In this document: piece after piece, positions 1 through 10,787 of the stretch | Numbering within the stretch: position 1 is the first letter of the stretch | Layout of the letters: the number at the start of each line of letters is the position of its first letter | Assembly (NCBI GenBank): GCA_018398765.1 | Contig: JAHBMJ010000202.1 | Span: 2,501 to 54,706, forward strand | Direction of reading: 5' to 3' | Length of the DNA stretch: 52,206 nt | Origin: Chromera velia | Taxonomy: Eukaryota; Sar; Chromeraceae | Notes under the pieces: generated by a model | What the model was told of the DNA's origin: nothing | Seen by the model: the letters and a program-made list of their open reading frames with translations, nothing else | Database searches by the model: none | Translations under genes and position numbers: made by a program

Positions 1-252
1 TCTGCGGAGGAAAAAGGAAGGAATATAGGGAGAATCTCTCTTTTTTTTGTCGGGTGAGCGTGAGCAAATCAACCTGCACAGGTGTTCCTGTGTCCGTGTC
101 TCCCTATCAATGAACAGTACAGAAGTTTGTCACAAGACTCGTGCCCCATCTCCGTAGACTGCCTGCCTGTTTGCCTGCCTGCCTCTGTCGGTATGCATGT
201 ATGTGCGTACATGTGAGGTGCAACCATCCACTTCCACTTGAACACATCACAC

Positions 253-1546
253 CTGAATTCCTCTCCGCAGGCAATCCCGGTGACTGTCCCATTCCATTGC
301 GCTCCCTCAGGAGTATCTACCTCCTTTGGCAGATAGACGTATTCTCCAACAATCTTTCCCCACGTGAGCAGACTTCCGTTGTTCAATAGAGCAAGCGAGA
401 AATCTTTGCCTGCACAAACGTCCCGCACATCCGTCAGCCCAGGGATCTCTGTCGGGATGTACCGCGACCACCTGGAGAATTCAAACCCGAGACCGATTTC
501 GTGTCCGAAACTCATCACCCGCCCCCCAGCGACCACAAGTGAGTGCGACTCGCCAAGGGCTGCTGCCGAAATTGGGGAAGGCCAGCCTGCAGAGAGGGAG
601 GGAGCATGGGAAGGAAATCAGCAGAGTAAGGTGATGCGGCTGGGGACGTCCAACAAGGACCCTCCATTCCTTCCTCGTTTTCCTCCCTCTATTTATGTTT
701 TCCTTCCTTGTTTTGTTTTCCAACAAGGGCCCTTCCTCCATTTATGTTTTGCTTCCTTGTTGTTGCTTGAAGTTCGTCTCTCTTCTTTCCTGCATAAACA
801 CTCAGCGGCAACGTTCATGCATGTTTCCATTCAGTGTACAGGGATAGAGAATCAGCCACAGATCGAGAAGAATGAGGAGCACGGAGCTGCAGGAGATGTT
901 AACAGGGAGATGCTGCTTGTCGCCTGCGCGCACTCTCTCTGCAGTGTCCTGTATGCTCCAAAGACATTGAGGTGCTGCATTCCCCATTGAAGAAAGAACA
1001 TAAAGCGTGCATGTGCGTGTAGACATGCATCCAGCTGCCAGCATATTAATATATGCGTGTCAGAGACGGCGATTAGTGTTCGTGTGGGAAGGAACGCTGC
1101 ATGGGGGATCGGAGGGAAGGGGGCGACTCATATGGTCTCCTTGCTTTTCTGATCCTGTGTATTTCTCTGTAATTCCTGAGTGCCCACAGAACCCCTCAGC
1201 TGTTCGCCCGCCAGGAGCATTCATGCACGACACATTCATGCATGATGAGAGGAAGCATGCATGCTGAACGCGACTCACTTGATACGTACAGGTCTGTAAA
1301 CATACACATGCATGTGGATGTTCACTGTCTGCACTGCCCGAGACTTGACAGGCCCGCGAGTGCCGACCCATTATCTTCTCTGCTTACACTGTCATGCAGC
1401 AAGAGAGCAAACAGACTCGGTGTGAAGAAGCCTCTGTACATGAATGAATACGGACCTGTATTAAGCTCTACGTCAAGATGAACCGAGTCCTTCGAAGCTT
1501 GACCACTGGTCTCTCCCTCCCCTTCGTCCAGTGGTCCGGTTGGCAT
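253..1546 (-). CDS. Gene A: RCC1/sushi-like membrane protein paralog, first two exons only (runs off the left edge)
   Basis: Exons (minus strand) are 1546-1456 (91 nt, phase 1 out) and 586-253 (334 nt, phase 2 out), both with GT donors and a TGCAG acceptor. Exon 1 encodes a short acidic leader starting MPTGPLDEGEGETSG. Exon 2 encodes two RCC1-type blade motifs, including [15 protein letters not shown] and [22 protein letters not shown]. Lengths and phases equal those of gene C, and the sequence is almost identical to C and clearly closer to C than to B. By homology the third exon would lie about 570 bp further left, outside the window, so bases 1-252 are intron 2. The gene is head to head with gene B. 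The ATG at 1546 is the first in the exon, but the frame is open upstream to a possible acceptor, so a further 5' exon cannot be excluded. Confidence 0.72.
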
Positions 1547-2246
1547 TCCGACACTCAAAAGAAGGAGAGGGCCCTGTGTGCAGTCGTTGATCAGTCGTCA
1601 ATCAAAATCATGCGAGTAAAGCCCCGTCTATATATACATCTATACATTTGTGCACGAGACGGGACATCTGTTGTCGTTACAGGGACTGCACTTCTCCGTT
1701 GGATCACCGTGACGCATCCATTCTCACACCAAAGATCTGCTTATTGAAACGGTCAGTCGTCCATGTCCGTGCAATACAACCGATCGATCGACCGTGTTAG
1801 ATCGCGTGTATATCGACCGGCCTCTTGTGGAAAGTCAACTGCATGTCAACTGCATGCTGCAGGTCGCATGCATGCCACGGATCCGGTTGGGGACGCGTCT
1901 GGTGTTCAGTTTCAAAACCCTCGCGAGTCCCCAGCCGGATCACTGGCGCATGCAATGCAATTAACGCACAGGCATTCGTGAAACAGATTGCATATACAGA
2001 TTGCTGGATTGCCGCATTGCATGGAGCGAATATACACACCAAACGAACGAAGCGGGCAAAGACACTCACTGCAGAGTTTGCACGTCAGTAGACCGCGGAG
2101 ATTCATTCAATGGAGAAATGCGGCCACCTGGCTGCGACGGCAATTCACAGATTTCCCGTCTCGTCGATCGATCGTCGATCGACGTGCTTGATTGACAGCT
2201 GAACGACGACTGCCAGCAGGGCACCCTACTCCCTCTGAGCATCACA
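1547..2246. promoter_or_regulatory. Shared divergent upstream region of genes A and B
   Basis: About 700 bp separate the start codons of A (minus) and B (plus), so 5' UTRs and promoters of both must lie here. I see no coding sequence. It contains clustered GATC/CGATCGAT palindromes (around 1780-1800 and 2160-2185) and several GCATGC motifs (around 1850-1875 and 1950). No TATA box stands out. An inverted, partly decayed copy lies at 9785-10787 upstream of gene C, so both the region and its divergent arrangement were duplicated together. Confidence 0.5.
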
Positions 2247-2361
2247 ATGGCAACCGGAGCATCGGATGAGACAGAGGGGGAGGCCAGAGATGAAGCTAGG
2301 ACGGATCCACATCATCTCGACACAGAGACTGCCACAGGTATATATTGTATGTATATATACG

Positions 2362-2397
<36 letters not shown>

Positions 2398-3868
2398 CAT
2401 GTGCAGAGGGGTTTCGGTACTACATATATATGTACATAAAGTTGTTTGCCCTTTTCCTGCGTGTTCAACCGCATCTCTGCAAGATATCGGCGAATGTGTG
2501 GGGAATGCTGACTAATGTACAGCCAAGTACACAATACGAGTCGGCAGATGGAAGTGCAGGTGAACAAATAGATGTGTTCAGCATTCACCCATGCCTTCCT
2601 TTGCGGGACAAACGCTCAAAGCCTCATCTCCTTTTGGTTCTTCTTCCCTTCCTTCTCTTCTGCTTTTCTTTTTGCTTTCTGGAGCCCCTTTGGCTTTGCG
2701 ATTTACCTTCCTGAGAAGTCACAGAAGGACAAGGCATCACGGAGGGGGACCGGAGGACCTTCCTGCATACCTCAATGCATTGGGGAATACTGGAAACAGA
2801 AAGACTAGCGAAAAGTGTGTGGAAAGGACGGGGACGGAAATAAGTGCAATTTTCGATTACCGTCATCATTATGTTGTGTCGTCCACCTCCCTCCTTCCTT
2901 CCATGCACAGCCTCGTACACAGGCTGGCCTTCCCCAATTTCGACGGGAGCGCTGGGCGCGTCGCACTCGCTTGTGGTCGCTGGGGGGCGGGTGTTCACTT
3001 TTGGGGTTGGAATGGGACTCGGGTTGGAGGGGTCCGGGCGGCCGCGGTACATCCCGACAGAGATCCCTGGGCTGACGGATGTGCGGGACGTTTGTGCAGG
3101 CAAAGATTTCTCGCTTGCTCTGTTGAACAACGGAAGTCTGCTGACGTGGGGCACAGTCGGGGGTGTACGTGGGTCCGGATTTGAACTTCCTACAGAAGTG
3201 GAATCTCCAGAAGGAGGAGATTGGAATGGGACAGTCAGTGGGATTGCCTGTGGAGAGGGGTACAGGTAAATCTTAGCTTTACGTGTGCATAGGCAATGAT
3301 ACAGATAGACAGAAGAGCAAGAGGCAGATTGATCAGTACTTTGCGCTTCGTTTCCCTGACCTCCGACGACCATTGTGTGCTCTGCTTTGCTCAGCCGTGT
3401 CCTCTCTCTAGCAGATGCCATTTTCAGTCGATGGATGACTTTTTTCATGCCCCCCTCCTGCCTTCTTCTCTTTTCTTCTCTCCTCCCCTCCCCTCTCCTC
3501 TCCCGTTGTCGATCTGCAGGGCCGGATGGACAGACAGAGGCGCTCTGTACACGTGGGGGTCCAACGAGAACCGACAGTGCTGCATCGGACATTCTCAAGA
3601 ACAGGCGATGCACCAAATGACGGGAGAAGCGCCTCTCAGAATCGCGATGCCAACACAGGTAGAGGCGCTCAAAGACGTCAAGGTGGTGGGGGCCGTCGGG
3701 TACAGAGACCAGCTGCTGGTTCTTCCAGAGGACCCGGGGATGTTCTTCCTCTGCGGGAACCAGAAAAGTACGTCTATCTAGACTCACGTGTAAGCATCAA
3801 CGCGTACACAGTCTGGCAGCCGACAAGCACTCAGACTGTGCCCATTGGCAAGAGTGTGTGTGGGCGTG

Positions 3869-3911
<43 letters not shown>

Positions 3912-4216
3912 GCCCCCTGCTCCTCTTCTGAACAGGCCCTGAAAGTGAAATGCCTGAGCGGAATGAAGTCTCTCATCGGCTGGTGTTCGTCCGGAAAGGC
4001 GTTTTGTTTTCAGGTCAAAAGTTTTGCGGCACCGATCCTGCTTTTGCTGTGCGCCCCTGGCATTCCTCGACATAGGGCAAGAACTTGCTGTGCCTGTCAT
4101 ACGGTGTGCAAGAGGGCCCTCAGTAACGTAAGCAAGCAGTCAAACGCAAGACAATGCCCATGCACAAATACATGCACCTTTTTGAATAGACATCTCTCTG
4201 TGCGTGTGTGTGTGTA

Positions 4217-4268
<52 letters not shown>

Positions 4269-7200
4269 CGTGCGTGAGGGTTGAATTGCAGAACCCGAAA
4301 ACAGCGATGAAGAGAAGGGGCCCGAGGAAATGTCCCCCAAAAAAGTTCTTCTGCACTCCATTCGGGGCCTCAAGAATCACACACTCGTGGGGGCTGCGCT
4401 GGGTGAGTTGGACCCCCAATTGCATCTCTATCCTCCCAAAGTCCGTCGGTATATTTTTTTGATTGTGGAGCATGAGAATGAGAGAAGGAGACGGCTCTTC
4501 TTCATGGATGCAGATGGGAAGGAGATGTTGACCCCAAAGGTTGGCTGGAATGGGAAGGGGGAATCGTTGTATGACTTTGACTTTTCTGATAAGGGGGGGT
4601 TGCCTCTGGATGTTTTGGAGGTCGGCATTCAGAAGAATCGCGCTCTGGTCCTTCTCTCTGACAACTCTGTGAGGGCCTTCAAGGTCGAAGTGGAGGAGAT
4701 GGGATCCGCAAGGTTCATCTTTGATCCGCACCTTGTTGTCGAAAAACCAGTGCCAGTAGAAGCACTGCACAATTCCGCTCTAAGGTTAACCAAGACAATC
4801 AGTGTAGGAACAAACTGGATCGTCATCACGAAAGACGGACCCATGGGACCGTTTTTGCCTGATGACCATGTTCGAAACGAGACAGCTTCGTACGGCATTG
4901 GAGAAGACAAAAGCTCTCCAAAGCTTCACAGTTTTTCACTTCTGGAACGTCCTGTGTTGGCGAAAGGTTAGTTTAAAGATTTGAAGATCAATCGAACCTG
5001 TCGTTCTCTCTGGGTGTCTGTCAGCTTTCGCTGTCCTCTCTTTCCTCTGCCTTCCGTCACCCCCGTTTCTTTGTACTTAATTGTCATGCTGCGCTGACGG
5101 TGTGGCCGATTCTGCATGTGCTTTTCCTCTTCCTTTGTCTTTCGAGAACATTTGAAACATACGACGCTCCACATCAGTACATAAATCCAGAAGGGCTTTT
5201 GATTTTGTCGGTCCCACAAGCAGGCCCCCCCACGCATATGTGACGCTCGCCTTTCAACTGCACCTGTGCCCTTCAGCATCTTTCTTGTGTTCTGGTCCGA
5301 CTTTCTCGCTATCTCTAACACTTGATGCTATCACCACTATGAAAGCATCTCCTCTTTGCCTGACAGTCCTCTTTCTGGCTTTCTCTCCGTTTGCTGTGTG
5401 TGCGAAAAAAAACTGTCCGGCCGAGCGCAGGAAAATGGTGCGGGCATTCATGTATGAAAAAGAATTCTGTATGAAAATAAATTAATGCAGGAAGATGGTG
5501 TCGGCATTCATTTTCAGGCATTCATGTATGAAAAAGAATTCTGTATGAAAATAAATTAATGCAGGAAGATGGTGTCGGCATTCATTTTCAGGCATTCATG
5601 TATGAAAAAGAATTCTGTATGAAAATAAATTAATGCAGGAAGATGGTGTCGGCATTCATTTTCAGGCATTCATGTATGAAAAAGAATTCTGTATGAAAAT
5701 GAATGAATGCAGGCAGATGGTGCCGACTTCCGGAGCAATTTAACATCAATCAAGGAGCAGGTCGACTTGAAATATACCCAAGGGAGAAAATCAATTGGGC
5801 ACCCAGACATCCTCGATTGGGATTTCCTGTTATATTCTTGAATGCTGTAGGTACGGACGGCAACACATATTATCCCCGCAAATGGGTAGAGATGGGGGAC
5901 TATTTTCATTACAAGTGCAACGCCGAAGCAGAGCAAGGGCTTCTCTATCCTCCAGAAGCTGCCGAACAAAGCGGATCCATTTGCACTCAAGAGGGGGCGG
6001 GAGACGGGGAAGCGTCACTGATGCCTCCATTGGACGAGGTCGAATGCCGTCAGTCAACCTGCTGAATTTTCTATGATCGTATCATGTGAACTTTTCCCGA
6101 GGATTTCTTGGTGGTCACGTGCGACTTTCGATGGTTTTGCACACCACAGGATTTCTGTGTCAATACAGAATTCAACGTCTTTCCATCCACAGCAACCATG
6201 AATGGCAACGCATGTGCTTATTGAGTAATGTTCCACGGACAGCTGGGGGACTTGTGCTGAAGGCGACTGACTGCAGTCTCCTGTTTACCTGCTCCGCTTC
6301 CCTCCGTTCCATCTCTTTGTCTGTCTTTGCAACTGCATGCTTTGCTGTACGTGTGTACATTTGGTTTTTTGCATGTCTGCATGATACGTGCCCCATGGTC
6401 CTTTTCTTTTCCCTTCTGCCTGCCTGCCTGCCTGCCTGCCTTTCTGTTTCTGTGCGTGGAGTTGCAGGAGGATGCGAGGTTCCGGCGCAGTGGAACGGCA
6501 CTATTCTGAACCGCTCGACACTCCCCTTCTCTGTCACACAGAAACGACGGACCCGGCCGCATGCTGCTGATCAATGGGAGGCCTACAAAAGTGGAACGCC
6601 GATAGGCATCGGTTGGACCGTTCAGTTTGCCTGCTCCAACGGAAAACTGTCGTACAAGCATGCCGAGTGCAGCGTGGACGGGGACCGAAGCACGCCTGCA
6701 CTCTCCCCCAATGAAACTGAAGTCCTTTGCTGTGAGTCGAATCACCTGTCCCAGCCCTCTATCTGATAGTATACTTTACTCACCACACATCACGCGTCTA
6801 TCTGAAGCAGCTAGGCAAATGGACTGGCCTCGTCCCTTTCCAGGCCGAACGGAAGTCTGCGCAGTACAGAGACTGAAGAAAGAAAGAAAGTAGAGCGCAA
6901 AGATTCATTGCCACATAAAAAAACAAAAGTAAAGCAGCTTCCCTCACAGAATCGATCTAGCCGTTAATGTCCAATGACGTCTGCATACACATGTGATGGG
7001 AGGAAGTGTGAATGCATGCATGAATGCAGATGGGTGCAGGGTACCAGAGGGGCCCTCTTCTGTTTTCCTCCCCCTGAAAATGGAAGTCCGAAAGAAGGCA
7101 AAGAGCGGTCCCTGCGAAAAGGAGGCAGAGTCAGAGGGTGAGGAAGGGGAAGGAGAAGAAAGGGAGGCACAGATTCAGGTGCAGGAGGCAGATGAGTGGA

Positions 7201-9222
7201 GGGAATATGAGCAGGGGGAAGCAATCGGAGTGGGGGACCGACTGCGGCTCCGATGCGATTCGGGTGTCCTGTGTCTCAGCGACTCACACCAAAAGGCGGA
7301 TGAGCGGTTTTCGACTTCAGGTGTGGAGTGTCGGTGGAGCGCCGAGGCTTATCGAGATCCCACCTTTCAGTACCTCAGCGAGGCTTCAAAGTTCCACTGC
7401 AGTGCGTCAGTGACAGCGTATTCTGATTCCGCGTGCTTGATCAATTTAGTGCTTACTTTCTCTTCATGTGGACACAGATTCGCACATGTGTGTGCCTCGC
7501 CGATTGATCGCACCAGCCAGCTTTGAATGATTCAGAAGGATCGATGATACAAAAGAACAAGAGAGAAGGCCCACCCGTGCGTGCATTGATAAACGCGAAA
7601 GGCCCATCTTGCGTGACAGTCGCTGCATGCATGCACGTGTTTATACGGGTGAAGCACTCAGACTCATAGGCAAACACATGTTTGGAACCACATGAAGCCC
7701 GACAGGCAGACAAAGCGAAGCAAAGAGACAATAGAACCCTGACAGACACACAGAGACAAACAGATGCATGAGAATTGAAACCAAGGGCATGTATTGGGTA
7801 CAGCGGCGAAAGAAACGCCTCGCTACATCTCTGGATCGACCCTCCCATTCCGTTCCTTTGAATGCAGAGGGGTGCTCGGTGCCTGTGCAATGGCTTCGGG
7901 GAGAGCGTCCCGAAGGATCGCGTTACATTGTAGACATTTTGTCTATTCATCGCGCGGGCAGTGAGGAGAGAAAGAGCTTCCAGCCGAATATGACCACGGC
8001 AGTCGCCATCAACGACACTCTCTTTTTCACGTGTCCAAAGGGAGGGGTGCTCCACATAGACGGGAAGCCAAAAGTGTGGGGAGGGGCGACGTGTGTGGAT
8101 CCTTTCGGGAGCCGCGAGTTTGATGTCGACGTGTCGGACGTGAAGTGCGGTAAGTGGACTCTGGAATTCATTTGCCCATACGTCTCTCTGTCTGTCTGTC
8201 TGAATGTCTGCCATGCAGTCAATGTTCTCCCCTGTTTGTTTGTTTCTTTGTTTGTTTTGTTTCTTTGTTTGTTTGTTCGTTTGTTTGTTCGTTTGTTCGT
8301 TCGTTCGTTCGTTTGTCTGTCTGTCTGTTTGTCTATCTGTCTGTCTGTTTGTCGGTCTGCTTGTCTGTCTGTTTGTCTGTCTGTCCGTCTGTTCGTTCGT
8401 TTGTTTGTTTGTCTGTTTGTCTTGTCAATTTGGTCACATGCATGTTTGTTTCCTTTTTTTTGCGAGTTCGTGTGCCTGTCTTTGTTAGTACCTTTGGGCT
8501 TATCAGTCAGGTAGTCTGCGTATCTTTATGCCCTTGTGTCTGGTTATGCATCCCTGTTAGTCCCTCTCAATTTTGGAGGGTTCTGCCGCTCATTCATTGG
8601 GATACACAGCACAAGTGACTGTGGATGCCTGGGTGGATGCCTCCTACAGCCCGTGAAAAGCCTGGACAGCTCGGTGAAGAGGCTGTGCAAATTTTTGTCC
8701 TCGCTTCCGTCGAGCAAAGCTACAGATTTTGTCGCTGAGATGGAAAAGACTGCAACTTGAAATTGACCCGCCTTCAGCCTTATTTCCCCTCAGGCTTGCT
8801 GCACACGTCTGTGTGTGCGTTTGAGATTGTTAACGAAACGCGAATCTGGATGCACAAACTTATGCAAGACAGTCATCGTCACTGTTTGCAGGCTGCTGGG
8901 AGGTCACAGACCACTGCCACGCAGAAAGCAAATTTTATGAGGAACGATACTTCGTTGTGTCTGGTTGGATGCAGTTCGCAGCACCGGCGCCATTCTCTTA
9001 CGCAACTTTCTCTTGGCATTTGTGGCGCTTCTCGTGACCGGGGCCGTTTGGGTCCTTGTCTGGTACGACTCGAAAGAAAAGTGGCGGCTGCGCAGGATCG
9101 CCCGACGGCTGAACCTCCAGAGACTTGTGGTCCCTCCAGAGGGCGCGGACGTCAGCGAGATGATCACAGAGAAGCCCCGCAGTCTTGCTGAACAAGAAAC
9201 TCGAGCACGGCGACGAGCTTAA
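2247..9222 (+). CDS. Gene B: RCC1-like propeller + four sushi/CCP-like modules + transmembrane helix (952 aa)
   Basis: Exons are 2247-2337, 2923-3265, 3520-3767, 4292-4966, 5713-6048, 6468-6731, 7030-7401, 7868-8149 and 8975-9222. All have GT-AG borders and sum to 2859 nt with no internal stop. Exon 1 is an acidic leader (MATGASDETEGE). Exons 2-4 give RCC1-like blades ([81 protein letters not shown]). Exons 5-8 each start with Gx-Cys-x-x-Pro (CRLP, CEVP, CRVP, CSVP) and carry the four-cysteine spacing of a sushi/CCP module. They are phase 1-1 exons, as is usual for such modules. Exon 7 has an acidic insert. Exon 9 encodes one hydrophobic helix (about LLAFVALLVTGAVWVLVWY) and a basic tail with [10 protein letters not shown]. 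No signal peptide is visible. The role is unknown; a cell-surface receptor or adhesin is inference. Intron 4 holds a ladder of decoy acceptors. Confidence 0.8.
3871..4275. repeat. (CA)n/(GA)n and (GT)n microsatellites in intron 3 of gene B
   Basis: A CA run with a GA tail (about 3871-3912) and a GT run with TATG interruptions (about 4201-4275) lie in the intron between exons 3 and 4. The GT run stops 16 bp before the exon-4 acceptor at 4291. The homologous intron of gene C has expanded TC/GT tracts at the same end. Confidence 0.9.
5427..5712 (+). repeat. 74-bp tandem ladder carrying repeated splice acceptors before exon 5 of gene B
   Basis: Units begin GGCATTCATGTATG at 5443, 5517, 5591 and 5665, an exact 74-bp period. 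Each contains the 32-nt block TGTATGAAAAAGAATTCT... followed by AATGCAG and then GAAGATGGTGTCGG, a near copy of the start of exon 5 (GCAGATGGTGCCGA). The AG dinucleotides of the copies end at 5490, 5564 and 5638, and the acceptor I use for exon 5 ends at 5712, in exact register. A more diverged copy ends at 5430. Using a decoy would bring in an in-frame TAA, so the last acceptor is the only one that extends the protein. Confidence 0.9.
8180..8425. repeat. GTTT/GTCT/GTTC tetranucleotide array in intron 8 of gene B
   Basis: About 240 bp of imperfect GTTT, GTTC and GTCT repeats lie about 30 bp after the exon-8 donor at 8150. The long cysteine- and valine-rich open frames through this stretch are an artefact of the repeat. 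It is intronic in the gene B model. Confidence 0.85.
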
Positions 9223-9589
9223 CTATAACGCAGCGGTGACGGGTCAATCATAAAAAGGCATGACTGAGAATGAAAACATTTGAGCCGTTGTGATCTGGGT
9301 AGCCAGAGTCATCAACTGTTTTAATCAGTGTTTTTTTATCGATTAAACAGAAACTTTATTTTAAAATGTTACCTTGAGTGGACAAGCAGCAGATTTTTTT
9401 TTAATGTAATGTTTTTTCAAAAGTTCTAGTGTTCTTTTATTTACGTCGAAAGATTTTTTTATAAATTTAGAGTCAAATAAAAAACCATTTTAAATCTTAT
9501 AAAATTTTATTGAATCCTAGCTTAAAATGGTATAAAATCATTGTTTTATTTTGTAGTACTGCATCTTTGTTTCATCTTTGTTTCTTTTA
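9223..9589. other. AT-rich 3' flank of gene B, no gene seen
   Basis: From the gene B stop to the b' remnant the base composition shifts to strongly AT-rich, with T and A homopolymers. No exon or RNA gene is recognisable. The stretch presumably holds the 3' UTR and polyadenylation signal of gene B. Similar AT-rich islands occur at 18.6-19.0, 27.3-27.5 and 42.4-42.7 kb. Confidence 0.5.
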
Positions 9590-9784
9590 CTATGTGTATT
9601 TATGCGCATATGTAATACCGAAACCCTTTTGCACATGCACATATATGTAACACAGTATGTTCCTACATATAAACATATCTGCGGCAGTCTCTATGTCAAC
9701 ATGATCTGGATTTAGCCTAGTTTTATCTCTAATCTCCTCTTCTGAGAGTCTTTTATTTCTTCTATGCAATGCTCCGGTTGTCAT
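9590..9784 (-). pseudogene. b': decayed first exon of a gene B-like paralog
   Basis: The minus-strand frame starts MTTGALHRRNKRLSEEE and ends ...DHVDIETAA. It matches gene B exon 1 (MATGAS...HHLDTETATG), with an inserted stretch near the N-terminus. Homology continues about 80 bp into the former intron (GGTTTCGGTAxTACATAT, also at 2409 in gene B). The splice donor, GT at the homologous site in B (2338), is AT here (9678-9677), so the exon could not be spliced normally. No downstream exons follow before the end of gene B. Most differences from B are G-to-A or C-to-T. It sits head to head with gene C, mirroring B with A. Confidence 0.72.
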
Positions 9785-10787
9785 TATGATTATGTGAGGG
9801 AATAGATTACCCTGACAGTGCTTCTTTAGCTGTCAATCAAACACGTACATAGATGAGACGAAAAATATCTGAATTGCTGTTAGAGCGAGGGGCTACATTT
9901 TTTTATTGAATGAATCTCTACGGTTGACTGATCTGTAAACTCTGCAGTGAGTGTGTGTTTATCTTCTTTGTTCGCTTCGTTTGTTTCACTGACGAAAACT
10001 CCGTTCCATGCAATATGAGACAATTAGAGACAATCAAACAATCTGTATATAATCTGTATACAATTTGTTGGTCCGAAAACTTCGTTGCCCAAGGCCCAGG
10101 CTGAGGGATAAGCCGTACTAAAAGTGATCGATAAGTAGATTTGCTCATAGATTATCGTAGATTTATATAGATTTGAAACTAACAGAACGAACTGGAACCT
10201 ACTGGAACCTTTTAACAGACTAAACTAGATCCACCCCTCATATATGGGGACGTGCGGCACGCATAACTAAAACCCCGATCATCATCTGTTTTTTTTTTTT
10301 TGCTGTTTCATCATCGGTTTCATCATATATATATAACTTTCATACACGAACGGGACGAACCGGAACCTTTGGACAGACTGCCCTAATCCGCCCCGCGTGA
10401 TCCGGCTGGGCCGGGACGCTTGAAAGGTACAATAGCGCATGCATGCAGACGTCCCCAACCGGATCCGCGGCATGGAGCTTGACGTGCGGCAGTTGACTCT
10501 AGCTCAAGAGGCTGGTCGATACACACACGCGATCTAACACGATCGATCGATCGGTTGGATTGCACGCACATGGACGACTGACCGTTTCAATAAGCAGATC
10601 TTCGGTGTGAGAATGGATGCGTCACGGTGATCCAACGGAGAAGTGCAGTCCCTGTAACGACAACAGATGTCCCGTCTCGTGCACAAATGTATAGATGTAT
10701 ATATAGACGGGGCTCTACTCGCATGATTTTGATTGACGACTGATCAACGACTCTACACAGGGCCCTCTCCTTCGTTTGAGTATCGGA
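9785..10787. promoter_or_regulatory. Upstream region of gene C; inverted, partly decayed copy of the A-B divergent region
   Basis: The half near gene C (about 10440-10787) is a close inverted copy of the gene A upstream sequence, with conserved CGATCGATC palindromes near 10540. The half near b' (about 9785-10140) matches the gene B side but is riddled with transitions. Between them lie two copies of a 40-bp unit (about 10180-10240 and 10340-10396, core GGAACCTTT..ACAGACT), the left again transition-decayed. A TGCATGCA palindrome is at 10440. No coding sequence is seen. Confidence 0.5.

Noticed and set aside
364-990. 208-codon plus-strand frame and other frames opposite genes A-C
   Set aside because: They lie antisense to RCC1-like exons conserved in three paralogs, and the frame is not conserved as a gene.
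2366-2394. (AT)n run as a TATA-type promoter
   Set aside because: It lies inside intron 1 of gene B, downstream of the start codon.
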